A stretch of 39,271 nucleotides of DNA from Phycisphaerae bacterium. GTDB taxonomy: Bacteria; Planctomycetota; Phycisphaerae; Phycisphaerales; SM1A02. Positions 7,478 through 15,197 of the stretch are shown here, piece by piece (positions within the stretch are counted from its first letter, which is position 1; every line of letters starts with the position of its first letter). The stretch lies in assembly GCA_002711415.1 (NCBI GenBank), contig PARI01000021.1:44470-83740 (forward strand). The letters run 5' to 3'. The translations under genes were made by a program, and so were the position numbers. A model generated the notes under the pieces. It was not told the DNA's origin, searched no databases, and worked only from the letters and a program-made list of their open reading frames with translations.

Positions 7478-8245
7478 ATGATGAACGCGACCCAGGGAAC
7501 CACCATCGCGATCGGGGACGTCCACGGCTGCGCCAGGCATCTGGAGATGCTCCGTCGCTGGATCGACCTGAGTCGACCTCGCTCGAGGATCGTCTTCGTC
7601 GGGGACCTGCTGACCAAGGGACCAGATCCCGCGGGCGTGGTCGACCAGATCGGCCGGTGGAGACGCGGCGGTCGAGAGATCGTGATGGTCTGTGGCAACC
7701 ACGACCTGAGGATGATCGAAGCGATCGAAGCTCTGGAATCCGGCCGCTCGATCAACGAGCTGCCGAGCCACGAACAGGTCTCGATCAAGGCGCTGAATCG
7801 GGCCGGAGCCCTCGACACGGCACACGAACTGCTGAAGGAGGTCGTTCAGCGATCAGAACTGCATCCGCCGGGGGCCGGATGGACGGTGCTGCATGCCGGC
7901 ATCGACCCGGACCTGGGGCTCTTTGGCACACCGACCGAGAGCAGGATCCACCTCAAGGACGCCCCCACCAGTGTTCCCTGGTGGGATCGCTATGACGGAA
8001 GCGACGGGCTGCTCGTGGTCGGTCATCGCCCGGTGGACTCGCCGATACAGCGATTCGACCGGGACGGACACCCGATCGTGGTCAACATCGACACGGGATG
8101 TGCTGGCGGTGGCCCGCTCACGGCCTACGAGATCGAGGCGGGTCGCTTCATACAGGCCGGGTCGCTTCGTACCCCGAATCGCTGCGTGGAGTGGTCGCTC
8201 CAGCGTCCCGGTTCGCAGAGCTATCCCTCGCTGCAATCGGCATGA
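7478..8245 (+). CDS. Metallophosphoesterase, ApaH / PrpE-like
   Basis: The product is 255 residues from ATG 7478 (a second ATG follows directly). The calcineurin-like phosphoesterase motifs appear in order: GDVHG (residues about 13-17), GDLLTKGPD, CGNHDLRMIEA, VLHAGIDP and VGHRP. These His, Asp and Asn residues bind the dinuclear metal centre. The GDLLTKGP form and WWDRYDG are close to symmetrical diadenosine tetraphosphatases and PrpE-type protein phosphatases, so the natural substrate is uncertain. The gene has no obvious Shine-Dalgarno. An in-frame ATG at 7409 would overlap the mutL promoter and adds residues unlike the family. The last 98 nt overlap the 3' end of nadE on the other strand. 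Confidence 0.85.
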   Translation: MMNATQGTTIAIGDVHGCARHLEMLRRWIDLSRPRSRIVFVGDLLTKGPDPAGVVDQIGRWRRGGREIVMVCGNHDLRMIEAIEALESGRSINELPSHEQVSIKALNRAGALDTAHELLKEVVQRSELHPPGAGWTVLHAGIDPDLGLFGTPTESRIHLKDAPTSVPWWDRYDGSDGLLVVGHRPVDSPIQRFDRDGHPIVVNIDTGCAGGGPLTAYEIEAGRFIQAGSLRTPNRCVEWSLQRPGSQSYPSLQSA

Positions 8246-9911
8246 GCCGACCGGAACCGAATGCCCTCGGGCTGATCTTCAGTACGACGGCCGCCTGGTT
8301 GCGCTTGTGCTCGTTGCGATCGATGAGCCCGGTCCAGTGTCGAACCTGCTCCATGTCCATCCCCAACTGGTCGGCGATCGCGTCGACGGACATCTCGCGT
8401 TCAACCCAGCAACGGATGACCTGGTCCAACTGCTCGTACGGTGGCAGGGAGTCCTGGTCGCATTGATCCGGGCGAAGCTCCGCCGACGGCGGCTTCTCGA
8501 TCGAGTTGATCGGGATCGGCGGCGAGTCGAACCCGCATGCCTCGTGATTCTGATTGATCCAACGGGCCAGTGACCATGCATCGGTCTTCAACAGGTCACC
8601 GAGCACCGAGAGGGCGCCGGACATGTCCCCGTAGAGCGTGCAGTACCCGACGGCCAGCTCGGACTTGTTGCCGGTGGCCAGGACAAGCGATCCTTCCTTG
8701 TTGGCCACGGCCATGAGGACGAGTCCTCGAAGCCTGGCTTGGATGTTCTCATCCGCCACCCCCTCGACATCCCCTGCCTGGCTGGAGATCGAACTCGAGA
8801 CAAGCTGGTGCGCGGTGTCGATCGGGATCTTCAGATGCCTGATACCAGTCGATCCGACCAGTTCCATCGCATCATCGACTGAACCACTCGATGAGTACGG
8901 GCCGGGCATCAGGATCCCCAGAACAGAATCCGGGCCGACTGCTGCAGCCGCCAACGTGGCCACCAGGGCCGAGTCGATCCCGCCGGAAAGCCCCAGGGCG
9001 ACGGCGGAGTGGCCGGTCTTGGCCACGAAGTCCCTGATCCCCAGGACCAGGGCCTCGTAAATCTCCGACATCGGATCATCCGGGACATCACCGAACTGGC
9101 CTGGCTGGAGTCGCCCGGCCGAGTCGATCCCACCGGTCACTTCCAGAGTGCCGGAAGCCAGGTCCACGAGGGTCGTCCACGGAGTCCACAACGGCGAGAC
9201 CCGTCGAGTGCCCGAGCCATCGCTGACGATCACGCCACCCGGAAAGACCAGTTCATCATTGCCACCGACCTGGTTGACGCAGACCAGCGGCGTCGAGCAT
9301 CGCCGGGTGAACTGGCCGATCAAATCGAGCTGTGTGCGCAGCTTTCCCCTGATGAACGGACTGGCCGAAAGTGTCAGGATCAGGTCGCATCCGGCTTCGA
9401 TCAACTGGCCGGCCGGCGAGATCTCGTAGTCACGATCGACCGAGACGTCCCTGGCCTGCCACAGGTCCTCGCACAGGAGCACGCCGATCCGTGTGCCGTC
9501 GTGCTCGAACCAGCATCCACCGGTCCCGGGAGAGAACCATCGATCCTCGTTGAAGATGTCGTAGGTCGGCAGCAGCAGCTTGTCGCAGGCGGCCGTCACG
9601 CCGCCGTTGCTGCAGATGATCGCGCTGTTGGCGGCCGGCCTGGACCGGTCCACCACGCGTCGAGGTGATCCGATGACCATCGTGGTCGCCGGGAACGTCG
9701 CCGCCAGTTCGCTCACCGCGGCCTCGGCGGCCTCGACCATTCCCTGCCGCAGAAGCAGGTCCCTGGGTGGGTATCCGGTGATGACCATCTCGCTGGCCAG
9801 CACCAGGTCCGCGCCGTTGTCGACGGCGGCCTGGATCGACTCGGCCAGCATGGCGGCATTGCGCGCAATGTCACCGATCACGGGATTGGACTGGATGGCG
9901 GCGATCCTCAT
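8148..9911 (-). CDS. nadE: Glutamine-dependent NAD+ synthetase
   Basis: The product is 587 residues in two domains. Residues 1 to about 270 form a nitrilase-fold glutaminase with the catalytic triad Glu41 (LASEMVITGYPPRDL), Lys111 (DKLLLPTYDIF) and Cys147 (LLCEDLW). Residues about 285-560 form the NAD synthetase domain with the PP-loop SGGIDS (309-314), ATGNKSELAVGYCTLYGDM and IEKPPSAELRPDQCD. It amidates nicotinic acid adenine dinucleotide using glutamine-derived ammonia. The family-like sequence ends near SGRLMPIAAR. About 25 further residues to the stop are low in similarity and arise from reading into the antisense of the phosphoesterase gene. TACAAT sits 6 nt before the ATG. Confidence 0.96.
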   Translation of the reverse strand: MRIAAIQSNPVIGDIARNAAMLAESIQAAVDNGADLVLASEMVITGYPPRDLLLRQGMVEAAEAAVSELAATFPATTMVIGSPRRVVDRSRPAANSAIICSNGGVTAACDKLLLPTYDIFNEDRWFSPGTGGCWFEHDGTRIGVLLCEDLWQARDVSVDRDYEISPAGQLIEAGCDLILTLSASPFIRGKLRTQLDLIGQFTRRCSTPLVCVNQVGGNDELVFPGGVIVSDGSGTRRVSPLWTPWTTLVDLASGTLEVTGGIDSAGRLQPGQFGDVPDDPMSEIYEALVLGIRDFVAKTGHSAVALGLSGGIDSALVATLAAAAVGPDSVLGILMPGPYSSSGSVDDAMELVGSTGIRHLKIPIDTAHQLVSSSISSQAGDVEGVADENIQARLRGLVLMAVANKEGSLVLATGNKSELAVGYCTLYGDMSGALSVLGDLLKTDAWSLARWINQNHEACGFDSPPIPINSIEKPPSAELRPDQCDQDSLPPYEQLDQVIRCWVEREMSVDAIADQLGMDMEQVRHWTGLIDRNEHKRNQAAVVLKISPRAFGSGRLMPIAARDSSANRDAGATTPRSDSGYEATRPV

Positions 9912-9917
9912 CCCCAG

Positions 9918-9923
9918 ATTGTA
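9918..9923 (-). promoter_or_regulatory. -10 box of nadE, leaderless arrangement
   Basis: TACAAT lies on the minus strand 6 nt upstream of the nadE ATG (9911). No Shine-Dalgarno fits between them. I find no convincing -35 box. Confidence 0.5.
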
Positions 9924-9969
9924 TGTTCACAGCGGCCTCGATGGCTGGTTCTTCAGGAGCCAATGAACA

Positions 9970-9993
9970 ACGGGACGGCCGAAGCCGTCCCGT
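9970..9993 (-). terminator. Terminator-like hairpin downstream of the HTH-receiver gene
   Basis: A perfect 10-bp inverted repeat, ACGGGACGGC / GCCGTCCCGT, flanks the stable 4-nt loop CGAA. It begins about 55 nt beyond the stop of the regulator gene, on that gene's strand. The following bases (TTGTTC) are only a weak U-tract. Confidence 0.6.
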
Positions 9994-10047
9994 GGGGAAC
10001 CAATCTGGTCTGTGCATGCTGGGCGTTGCCGGCGTGGCTTCAGGGAA

Positions 10048-10626
10048 TCAGTAGACGAAGGCGTGGGCGCCCTCGATCGCCTCGATGACCTGCCTGACGC
10101 TGAAGGGCTTCTTCAGCACGTTGTCATAGCCGCGGTGAACCAGCTGTCCCGACTGTCCATCGGTCAGCTTGTCGCTCATGGCGATGATGCGGGTCAACTG
10201 GAGATCCTCGTTCTCCCTGATCGACTTGCACAGCTCCGAGCCCTCGGCATCGGCAAGATGCACGTTCAACAGCATCACGTGCGGCCTGAAACGCTCGCAC
10301 TCGACACCGGCGGCGAAGCAGTTCTCCGCGGTCCGGACCTCGTAGTTGGTCTGGGCGGCGAGCACGCGTGAAAGCGTGTCACGAACTTCATCCTCTCCAT
10401 CGACGATCAGCACGCGGGGATTACCGCTCATGAGGCCGTCCATGGGGATGTTGTGCTTGCGCATGAATGAAAGAAGGTTGGCCAGGGGGATCCTGCGGTC
10501 CTTGGACCCGGGGATCCTGTATCCCTTGAGCTGCCCTGAATCGAACCACTTGCTTACGGTCCGGCTGGCAACGTTGCAGATCTTGGCAACTTCACCTGTG
10601 GTCAATACGTCCTTGTCCTGGTTCAT
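10048..10626 (-). CDS. Excisionase/MerR-type HTH fused to a degenerate response-regulator receiver domain
   Basis: The product is 192 residues from ATG 10626. A longer in-frame start at 10692 adds a basic segment I regard as non-coding. Residues 7-62 form an HTH with the MerR/excisionase pattern (TTGEVAKICNVASRTVSKWF, then GYRIPGSKDRRIP). Residues about 70-190 are a receiver fold: RVLIVDGEDE supplies the acidic pocket, and MSDK and KKPF supply the switch Ser and the conserved Lys. The usual phospho-acceptor Asp at the end of beta-3 is Asn121 (HVMLLNVHL), so phosphorylation may be lost. This layout is common in planctomycetes as I know them. No sensor kinase is adjacent, so the target and signal are unknown. 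Confidence 0.9.
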   Translation of the reverse strand: MNQDKDVLTTGEVAKICNVASRTVSKWFDSGQLKGYRIPGSKDRRIPLANLLSFMRKHNIPMDGLMSGNPRVLIVDGEDEVRDTLSRVLAAQTNYEVRTAENCFAAGVECERFRPHVMLLNVHLADAEGSELCKSIRENEDLQLTRIIAMSDKLTDGQSGQLVHRGYDNVLKKPFSVRQVIEAIEGAHAFVY

Positions 10627-10848
10627 TGTCGTTCTCACTTGTTCTGGCCTCGACCGACATGGCAGACGTCGCCACAGCAGCCGGACACGCACACCTGTGC
10701 ACGGCTAGGTGATCGGCACGACCGGAGGTCCAGTTGAGCCGGTTTCACGCTTTCGATGGATCATTCGGACCGAGGCGTCCCGGGGACCTGCATGGGGCAG
10801 GATTCTGGGGCGTTATCGGTCGAATCAGGGGGTGTGGCCAGGGAAGAC
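10627..10848. other. Intergenic region between pckA and the HTH-receiver gene
   Basis: These 222 nt contain no gene I can support. A 5-bp hairpin, CCTGC/GCAGG (10787-10801), lies about 50 nt past the pckA stop but has no U-tract. I could not identify a convincing promoter for the regulator. Confidence 0.4.
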
Positions 10849-12432
10849 TCAGCCGTTGGGCCCGGCCGCCCTGACGTCGTCGTCGATCTGGAACTTCGCA
10901 TCGTTCTGCCTGAACTGCTCGGCAAGGCTCCGGGCCTGCGCGTCGTAGGCGTCCTTGTCGGTCCAGGTGTTCCGCGGGTCCAGGACCTCGGCGGGCACGC
11001 CCTCGACGCTGGTCGGAATGTGCAGGCCGAAGATCGGGTGGGCCGCATATTCAGCCCTGGCCAAGCTGCCATCAAGGATCCTGTCCACGAACGTGCGAGT
11101 CCACGACAGCTTGAATCGATTGCCGACACCGTAGGGACCACCGGTCCACCCGGTGTTGAGCAGCCAGACATCGGACCCCTGCTCCTCGATCCGCCTGGCG
11201 AGCCAGTCGGCGTAGACCATCGGCTCCCGCGGCAGGAAGGGACCACCAAAGCACGGGCTGAAGCCAGGCTGGGGCTCCGTGACCCCGTCCTCGGTCCCGG
11301 CGAGCTTGGATGTGTATCCATTGAGGAAGTAGTACATCGCCTGTTCACGGGTGAGTCGGCTCACCGGGGGGAGGACCCCGAAGGCATCCGCCGTCAGGAA
11401 GACGACGTTGCTGGGATGGCCGGCCGTGGAGGGGATCCTGGCGTTCTGGATGAAGTTGACCGGGTAGGTCACCCGGGTGTTCTCGGTCTTCTCGGCGGAG
11501 TCGTAGTCGGGCTCCCGCGTGATCGGGTCCAGGGAGACGTTCTCGAGGACCGACCCGAACCGGATGGCGTTGTAGATCTCGGGCTCGCCCTCTGGTGACA
11601 GGTTGATGCACTTGGCATAGCACCCGCCCTCGACGTTGAAGACACCGTCATCACTCCAGCCATGCTCGTCGTCACCGACGAGATCCCTGTTGGGATCGGC
11701 GGACAGGGTCGTCTTTCCAGTTCCCGAGAGGCCGAAGAACAGGGCCACATCATCGGGGTTGGAACGGGAGACGTTCGCCGAGCAGTGCATCGGGAAGACG
11801 CCCAGGTCGGGCAGGTCGTAGTTCATCGCGTAGAAGATCGACTTCTTCATCTCACCCGCGTAGCGGGTGCCCATGATGATGACCTTTCGCTGCTCGAGGC
11901 TCTGGATGATCGCCAGCGGGCTCTTGACCCCGTAGTTTTCAGGCGTGTCGATCTGCATGTTGCAGGCATTGATAATGGTCCAGTCCGGCTCGAACTGCTC
12001 CTGGACATCCTGGGGCGCATTGATGAAGAGGGTCTTGGCGAACAGGCAGTGCCACGCCTCCTCGGTGAGCACCGAGACGCGAAGGCGGTACTTCGGATCA
12101 GCGCCGGCGTATCCATCGAAGCGGTACAGGCTCGGTCGCCGCTTCATGTGATCGATCGCGAGCTTCTCCAGCGCGGCGAAGTTCTCGGGACTGATCGGCT
12201 GGTTCACCTTGCCCCAGGCGATGTGCTCGTGGATGCCGGGCGTATCCTCGAGATACTTGTCAGAAGGGCTTCGTCCGGTCCGTTCGCCAGTGTCGCACAT
12301 CAGGGCGCCATTGGCGGCCAGAACACCCTCTTCGCGCCGGACCGCGTGCTCGATCAGGGAGCCGGCCGAGAGGTTCCTGTGGATGGACGGGTGATCCAAT
12401 GCTGCGAGCACGGAAGCTGATACTGTCGCCAT
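10849..12432 (-). CDS. pckA: Phosphoenolpyruvate carboxykinase (ATP)
   Basis: The product is 527 residues, the normal length for the ATP-type enzyme, which converts oxaloacetate plus ATP to phosphoenolpyruvate, CO2 and ADP at the entry to gluconeogenesis. Motifs present are CDTGERTGRSPSDKY near the N-terminus, GTRYAGEMKKSIF, FPMHCSANV, the kinase-1a P-loop GLSGTGKTTLSADP, GDDEHGW with EGGCYAKC for metal and substrate, and LTADAFGVLPPVSRLT. It is transcribed alone from a promoter at 12469-12498, with a leader of about 30 nt carrying AGGA upstream of the ATG. Confidence 0.98.
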   Translation of the reverse strand: MATVSASVLAALDHPSIHRNLSAGSLIEHAVRREEGVLAANGALMCDTGERTGRSPSDKYLEDTPGIHEHIAWGKVNQPISPENFAALEKLAIDHMKRRPSLYRFDGYAGADPKYRLRVSVLTEEAWHCLFAKTLFINAPQDVQEQFEPDWTIINACNMQIDTPENYGVKSPLAIIQSLEQRKVIIMGTRYAGEMKKSIFYAMNYDLPDLGVFPMHCSANVSRSNPDDVALFFGLSGTGKTTLSADPNRDLVGDDEHGWSDDGVFNVEGGCYAKCINLSPEGEPEIYNAIRFGSVLENVSLDPITREPDYDSAEKTENTRVTYPVNFIQNARIPSTAGHPSNVVFLTADAFGVLPPVSRLTREQAMYYFLNGYTSKLAGTEDGVTEPQPGFSPCFGGPFLPREPMVYADWLARRIEEQGSDVWLLNTGWTGGPYGVGNRFKLSWTRTFVDRILDGSLARAEYAAHPIFGLHIPTSVEGVPAEVLDPRNTWTDKDAYDAQARSLAEQFRQNDAKFQIDDDVRAAGPNG

Positions 12433-12468
12433 CGGGTTGTTTTTCCTGAAAATACCGGGAAGCGTTGC

Positions 12469-12498
12469 ATTGTAACATCACGCGGGGTGAATCACCAA
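12469..12498 (-). promoter_or_regulatory. pckA promoter
   Basis: On the minus strand a -35-like TTGGTG (12498-12493) and a -10 TACAAT (12474-12469) are 18 nt apart. The predicted start near 12462 leaves about 30 nt of leader. Here the same -10 sequence is used at normal distance from the start codon, unlike mutL and nadE. Confidence 0.6.
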
Positions 12499-12542
12499 TG
12501 TCGGCATCGTGAGCCCCAGACCTGCAACGAGCGGCCACGATA

Positions 12543-12571
12543 TTGACCCGGGCACCGGGTGAGGCTAGATT
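12543..12571 (+). promoter_or_regulatory. tRNA-His promoter
   Basis: TTGACC (12543-12548) and TAGATT (12566-12571) are separated by exactly 17 nt. The predicted start is near 12578, 8 nt before the mature tRNA 5' end. Confidence 0.7.
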
Positions 12572-12585
12572 CACCCACCTTGGTT

Positions 12586-12660
12586 GGCGATCGTAGCTCA
12601 GTCGGCTAGAGCACCTGGTTGTGGTCCAGGGGGTCGCGGGTTCGAATCCCGTCGGTCGCC
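12586..12660 (+). tRNA. tRNA-His (GTG)
   Basis: The sequence folds into a complete cloverleaf. The acceptor GCGATCG (12587-12593) pairs with CGGTCGC (12653-12659). D-stem GCTC/GAGC, anticodon stem CCTGG/CCAGG and T-stem GCGGG/CCCGT are all present. The anticodon loop TTGTGGT has anticodon GTG, which reads CAC and CAU. The extra G at -1 (12586) opposite C73 (12660) is the histidine identity element. The CCA end is not encoded. Confidence 0.97.
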
Positions 12661-13467
12661 CTTTCCCCCGTCAGTCCAATCGGCACCGCATTCCGGGCAG
12701 CGGCCCCGGGGCTCGGGGCCCTTGGAATACCCGCATCGATAGCAGTGATTCCGGCTCCAGGCATGGTGCCTGTGCTTGCCCAGCAGGACCAGGACGCCGG
12801 GGCCGGCCAGGAACAGCATCGAACTGAGGCCGATGATCATTCCCCAGTAGGTCCCGGTCTCGCAGCAGCAGTCGTTGCGACGCCTGACCATGACATCGAT
12901 CGGGACGAGTACGATCATCTCGATGACGGTTCCCGACAGCAGGAGCCCGAGGATCCTGTTGATGTTCGTGACATCATGCTTCCTGGAGTACCGCAGGATG
13001 ACCCAGGTCCAGATCGACCAGCTCACGGCCATGGTCAGCAGGATTGACAGCCAGGCATACGGCTTGGCCCAGAAGTGATCCTCCCAGACATCGATCAGCT
13101 CCATCAGGCCCATGAGGACTCCGAGCGTCAACGTTGCAGCGAAGAAGGCGATCACCGCGAAGCTGATGAACCAGCGTCGTGAATGAACGCCCTTTCTCGG
13201 TGGCGACACGGTCGGGATCAACATCAACGCCTGGCAGAACACGATCACGGTCACCGGGATGATGATGGAGTAGAACCACCCCTCGTCCGCGATGAACTCC
13301 TCGGGATTCCGGATCATCTGGACAAGGCCTTCAAGCCACTTGTCCGGCTCGTCCGGTCGGATCATGGCGGTGATCGCGAAGGTGGCGACAGCCACCAGGA
13401 TGGCCCACCAGGGAACCAGGAGCAATCCAAGCAGGATCCACTTGCGCCAGATCGTCAGCCCAGGCAT
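12598..13467 (-). CDS. Multi-pass membrane protein with C-terminal zinc ribbon, reading into antisense of tRNA-His
   Basis: The product is 289 residues from ATG 13467 (13491 is an alternative). I count about five to six hydrophobic helices, for example WILLGLLLVPWWAILVAVAT, WFYSIIIPVTVIVFCQALML and WFISFAVIAFFAATLTLGV. An Asp-Cys-Cys-Cys loop follows near residue 205. Near the C-terminus CYRCGY...GRCPECG is a zinc ribbon of the type that ends many planctomycete membrane proteins. I do not recognise a function. After the ribbon, the frame has no stop until it has crossed most of tRNA-His on the other strand, so the last 21 or so residues (RRDSNPRPPGPQPG...) are tRNA antisense. Either the stop was lost or the tail is tolerated. 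Confidence 0.72.
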   Translation of the reverse strand: MPGLTIWRKWILLGLLLVPWWAILVAVATFAITAMIRPDEPDKWLEGLVQMIRNPEEFIADEGWFYSIIIPVTVIVFCQALMLIPTVSPPRKGVHSRRWFISFAVIAFFAATLTLGVLMGLMELIDVWEDHFWAKPYAWLSILLTMAVSWSIWTWVILRYSRKHDVTNINRILGLLLSGTVIEMIVLVPIDVMVRRRNDCCCETGTYWGMIIGLSSMLFLAGPGVLVLLGKHRHHAWSRNHCYRCGYSKGPEPRGRCPECGADWTDGGKGDRRDSNPRPPGPQPGALAD

Positions 13468-13477
13468 GTGATCACGA

Positions 13478-13483
13478 TACAAT
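13478..13483 (+). promoter_or_regulatory. -10 box of the nitrilase gene, leaderless arrangement
   Basis: TACAAT lies 6 nt before the ATG at 13490, with no Shine-Dalgarno between. No good -35 box is visible. The spacing is the same as for nadE and the release-factor-like gene. Confidence 0.5.
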
Positions 13484-13489
13484 GCAGGC

Positions 13490-14308
13490 ATGAGATTTGC
13501 CTGCATCCAGCATGACATCGCCTGGGAGGACAAGCCCGCCAACCAGGGCCACATCCAGCAGATGCTGGCCGAATCGAACCTGGAACGAGGCAGCTTCTGC
13601 GTCCTGCCGGAACTGGCCGACACCGGGTTCAGCATCAATACGGAACGGACATGCGAAGGCGATTCACTGGGCTGGGCGACGGCGATGGCCCGATCCCACT
13701 CCATGTGGATCCAGTCCGGGCACGTTCACGGCACCCCGTCAGGGCCCGTGCACAACTGCGCCTCGATCGTGTGCCCGGACGGAACCGTCCTCGGAAGCTA
13801 TCGGAAGATCTTTCCGTTCATGACCGAAGCGCCCCATTACGAATCGGGCGCTCGGCTGCTGCTGGCCCGCTGCAACGGCGTACATGTCTGCCCGATGATC
13901 TGCTACGACCTCCGGTTCCCCGAACTCTGGAGACTGGCGACCCTCGCAGGAACAGAGGTCTTCACGATCGGTGCCAGCTGGCCGGCCAGGAGGCAGTCGC
14001 ACTGGAGAAGCCTCCTGATCGCTCGAGCCATCGAGAATCAGGCGTTCGTGGTGGCGGCCAACCGGGTCGGCCATGATCCGAACACCAACTACCTTGGCGG
14101 ATCGATGATCATCGACCCACGGGGTGAGGTGATCCACGAGGCCTCCGACGGCGAGGCCGTCCTCCAGGCCGAGCTGGATCTGGCGGACCTCAGGCGATGG
14201 AGACGGAAATTCCCCGTCCTGGAGGATGTCAGGCATCACCTGCTGGGCAATGTCCAGATCGAATCGGTCGATTTCGACCAGTTGGCCATCAGCAGCACCG
14301 ATCATTGA
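13490..14308 (+). CDS. Carbon-nitrogen hydrolase, omega-amidase (Nit2/YafV)-like
   Basis: The product is 272 residues, the usual size. The nitrilase catalytic triad is visible: Glu41 (LPELADTGF), Lys106 (YRKIFPF) and Cys138 (MICYDLRFPELWR). The ICYDLRFPELWR segment, AHYES-like spacing and HWRSLLIARAIENQAFV point to the omega-amidase branch. That branch hydrolyses alpha-ketoglutaramate or alpha-ketosuccinamate in glutamine and methionine salvage. The exact substrate cannot be fixed from sequence. The ATG at 13490 is 6 nt after TACAAT. The divergent membrane protein starts only 22 nt away. Confidence 0.9.
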   Translation: MRFACIQHDIAWEDKPANQGHIQQMLAESNLERGSFCVLPELADTGFSINTERTCEGDSLGWATAMARSHSMWIQSGHVHGTPSGPVHNCASIVCPDGTVLGSYRKIFPFMTEAPHYESGARLLLARCNGVHVCPMICYDLRFPELWRLATLAGTEVFTIGASWPARRQSHWRSLLIARAIENQAFVVAANRVGHDPNTNYLGGSMIIDPRGEVIHEASDGEAVLQAELDLADLRRWRRKFPVLEDVRHHLLGNVQIESVDFDQLAISSTDH

Positions 14309-14332
14309 CGAAACGGCATCGGTGCGTACACT
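14305..14332 (+). promoter_or_regulatory. Promoter for the small unknown gene at 14411
   Basis: TTGACG (14305-14310) overlaps the nitrilase stop codon, and TACACT (14327-14332) follows after 16 nt. The predicted start is near 14339, giving a leader of about 72 nt ending in a strong AGGAGG. Confidence 0.6.
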
Positions 14333-14410
14333 TGATTGGGTCACGGCAGCAGCCAGGGGCATGAGCCTCGAAATTGGAACTCGGCTGGTGCCACCGCAGG
14401 AGGCGGTCAA

Positions 14411-15046
14411 ATGCAAGAAGTCACGTGCGAACTCGTGCCTGACACCAGCCCGGCCATGCTGGGCGGGAGTCGGGCTTCGGTCTCTTTTGCATCGGTCCAC
14501 AGGAACGATCCCCGGTTGATCCCGAAGACACTGGTCAATCGGATCAGGATGGCGTACTTCCAGAATGCGAGCCTTGAGGCGGGCCGGTACCGGATCGGAC
14601 TCGAGGACGTGATGGCACATCTGGAATGCGTCCAGTTGGGCAGACTCACCAGGCCGGGCAGGATTCTCAACCACATCTCGGACATCACGCAGGCGGTCGC
14701 CTGCTGCAAGGGATCACACCTGGCCTGGGCGGACCTGCATGCCGAGTACGAGACGATCCTCACAAACGCCTGCCTGCTCAGGCTGAATGCGACCGAGGCA
14801 GCACTCTTCACGCGCCGATTCATGCTGGACCTTGAACGGAACTCAAGGCTCGGACACCGCGATCTCCAGCCGACGATGATGAGCTATGCAGGCACGAGGC
14901 CGATGCGTATGTGGCTGACCGATCGGCTCCTGGGCAGGCTCGAGACCACGCTTCAAGGTCGACAGGGACTGACCCGGGAACAACCTCGGTGCCCCGAAGA
15001 TGGATCAAGGATGCAGTCTGTCGCCGGGCTTCGACTGGCCGATTGA
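14411..15046 (+). CDS. Unknown protein, weak sigma-70 region 2 resemblance
   Basis: The product is 211 residues from ATG 14411, fixed by AGGAGG at 14398-14403, 7 nt upstream. A longer frame from 14336 exists, but its N-terminus lies over the leader. Residues about 85-185 are helical. The order AWADLHAEYETIL, ALFTRRFMLDLERN, then MMSYAGTRPMRMWLTDRLL loosely follows sigma region 2 of extracytoplasmic-function factors (core-binding helix, then a Y-G-x-x-P-L-x-x-W-L-like segment). No region 4 helix-turn-helix follows, so a complete sigma factor is not supported. No catalytic motif, signal peptide or membrane helix is visible. A dedicated promoter and a strong ribosome site argue it is a real gene. 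Confidence 0.65.
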   Translation: MQEVTCELVPDTSPAMLGGSRASVSFASVHRNDPRLIPKTLVNRIRMAYFQNASLEAGRYRIGLEDVMAHLECVQLGRLTRPGRILNHISDITQAVACCKGSHLAWADLHAEYETILTNACLLRLNATEAALFTRRFMLDLERNSRLGHRDLQPTMMSYAGTRPMRMWLTDRLLGRLETTLQGRQGLTREQPRCPEDGSRMQSVAGLRLAD

Positions 15047-15054
15047 CGGCGTGC

Positions 15055-15082
15055 TTGACATGAAGGCGGTCTTTCGTACGCT
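15055..15082 (+). promoter_or_regulatory. tRNA-Phe promoter
   Basis: A perfect -35 TTGACA (15055-15060) and TACGCT (15077-15082) are separated by 16 nt. The predicted start is near 15089, about 21 nt before the tRNA. Confidence 0.7.
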
Positions 15083-15109
15083 GGCAAACCCCAGCAGGAG
15101 AATGCTGAC

Positions 15110-15182
15110 GGCAACTTAGCTCAGTTGGTAGAGCACCGCATTGAAAATGCGGGTGTCCCCGGTTCAAGTCCGGGAGTTGCCA
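15110..15182 (+). tRNA. tRNA-Phe (GAA)
   Basis: The cloverleaf is complete. Acceptor GGCAACT (15110-15116) pairs with AGTTGCC (15175-15181), followed by discriminator A. D-stem GCTC/GAGC, anticodon stem CCGCA/TGCGG with loop TTGAAAA (anticodon GAA) and a TTCAAGT T-loop are present. CCA is not encoded. Confidence 0.97.
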
Positions 15183-15197
15183 TTGCCGGAAGCCTCT

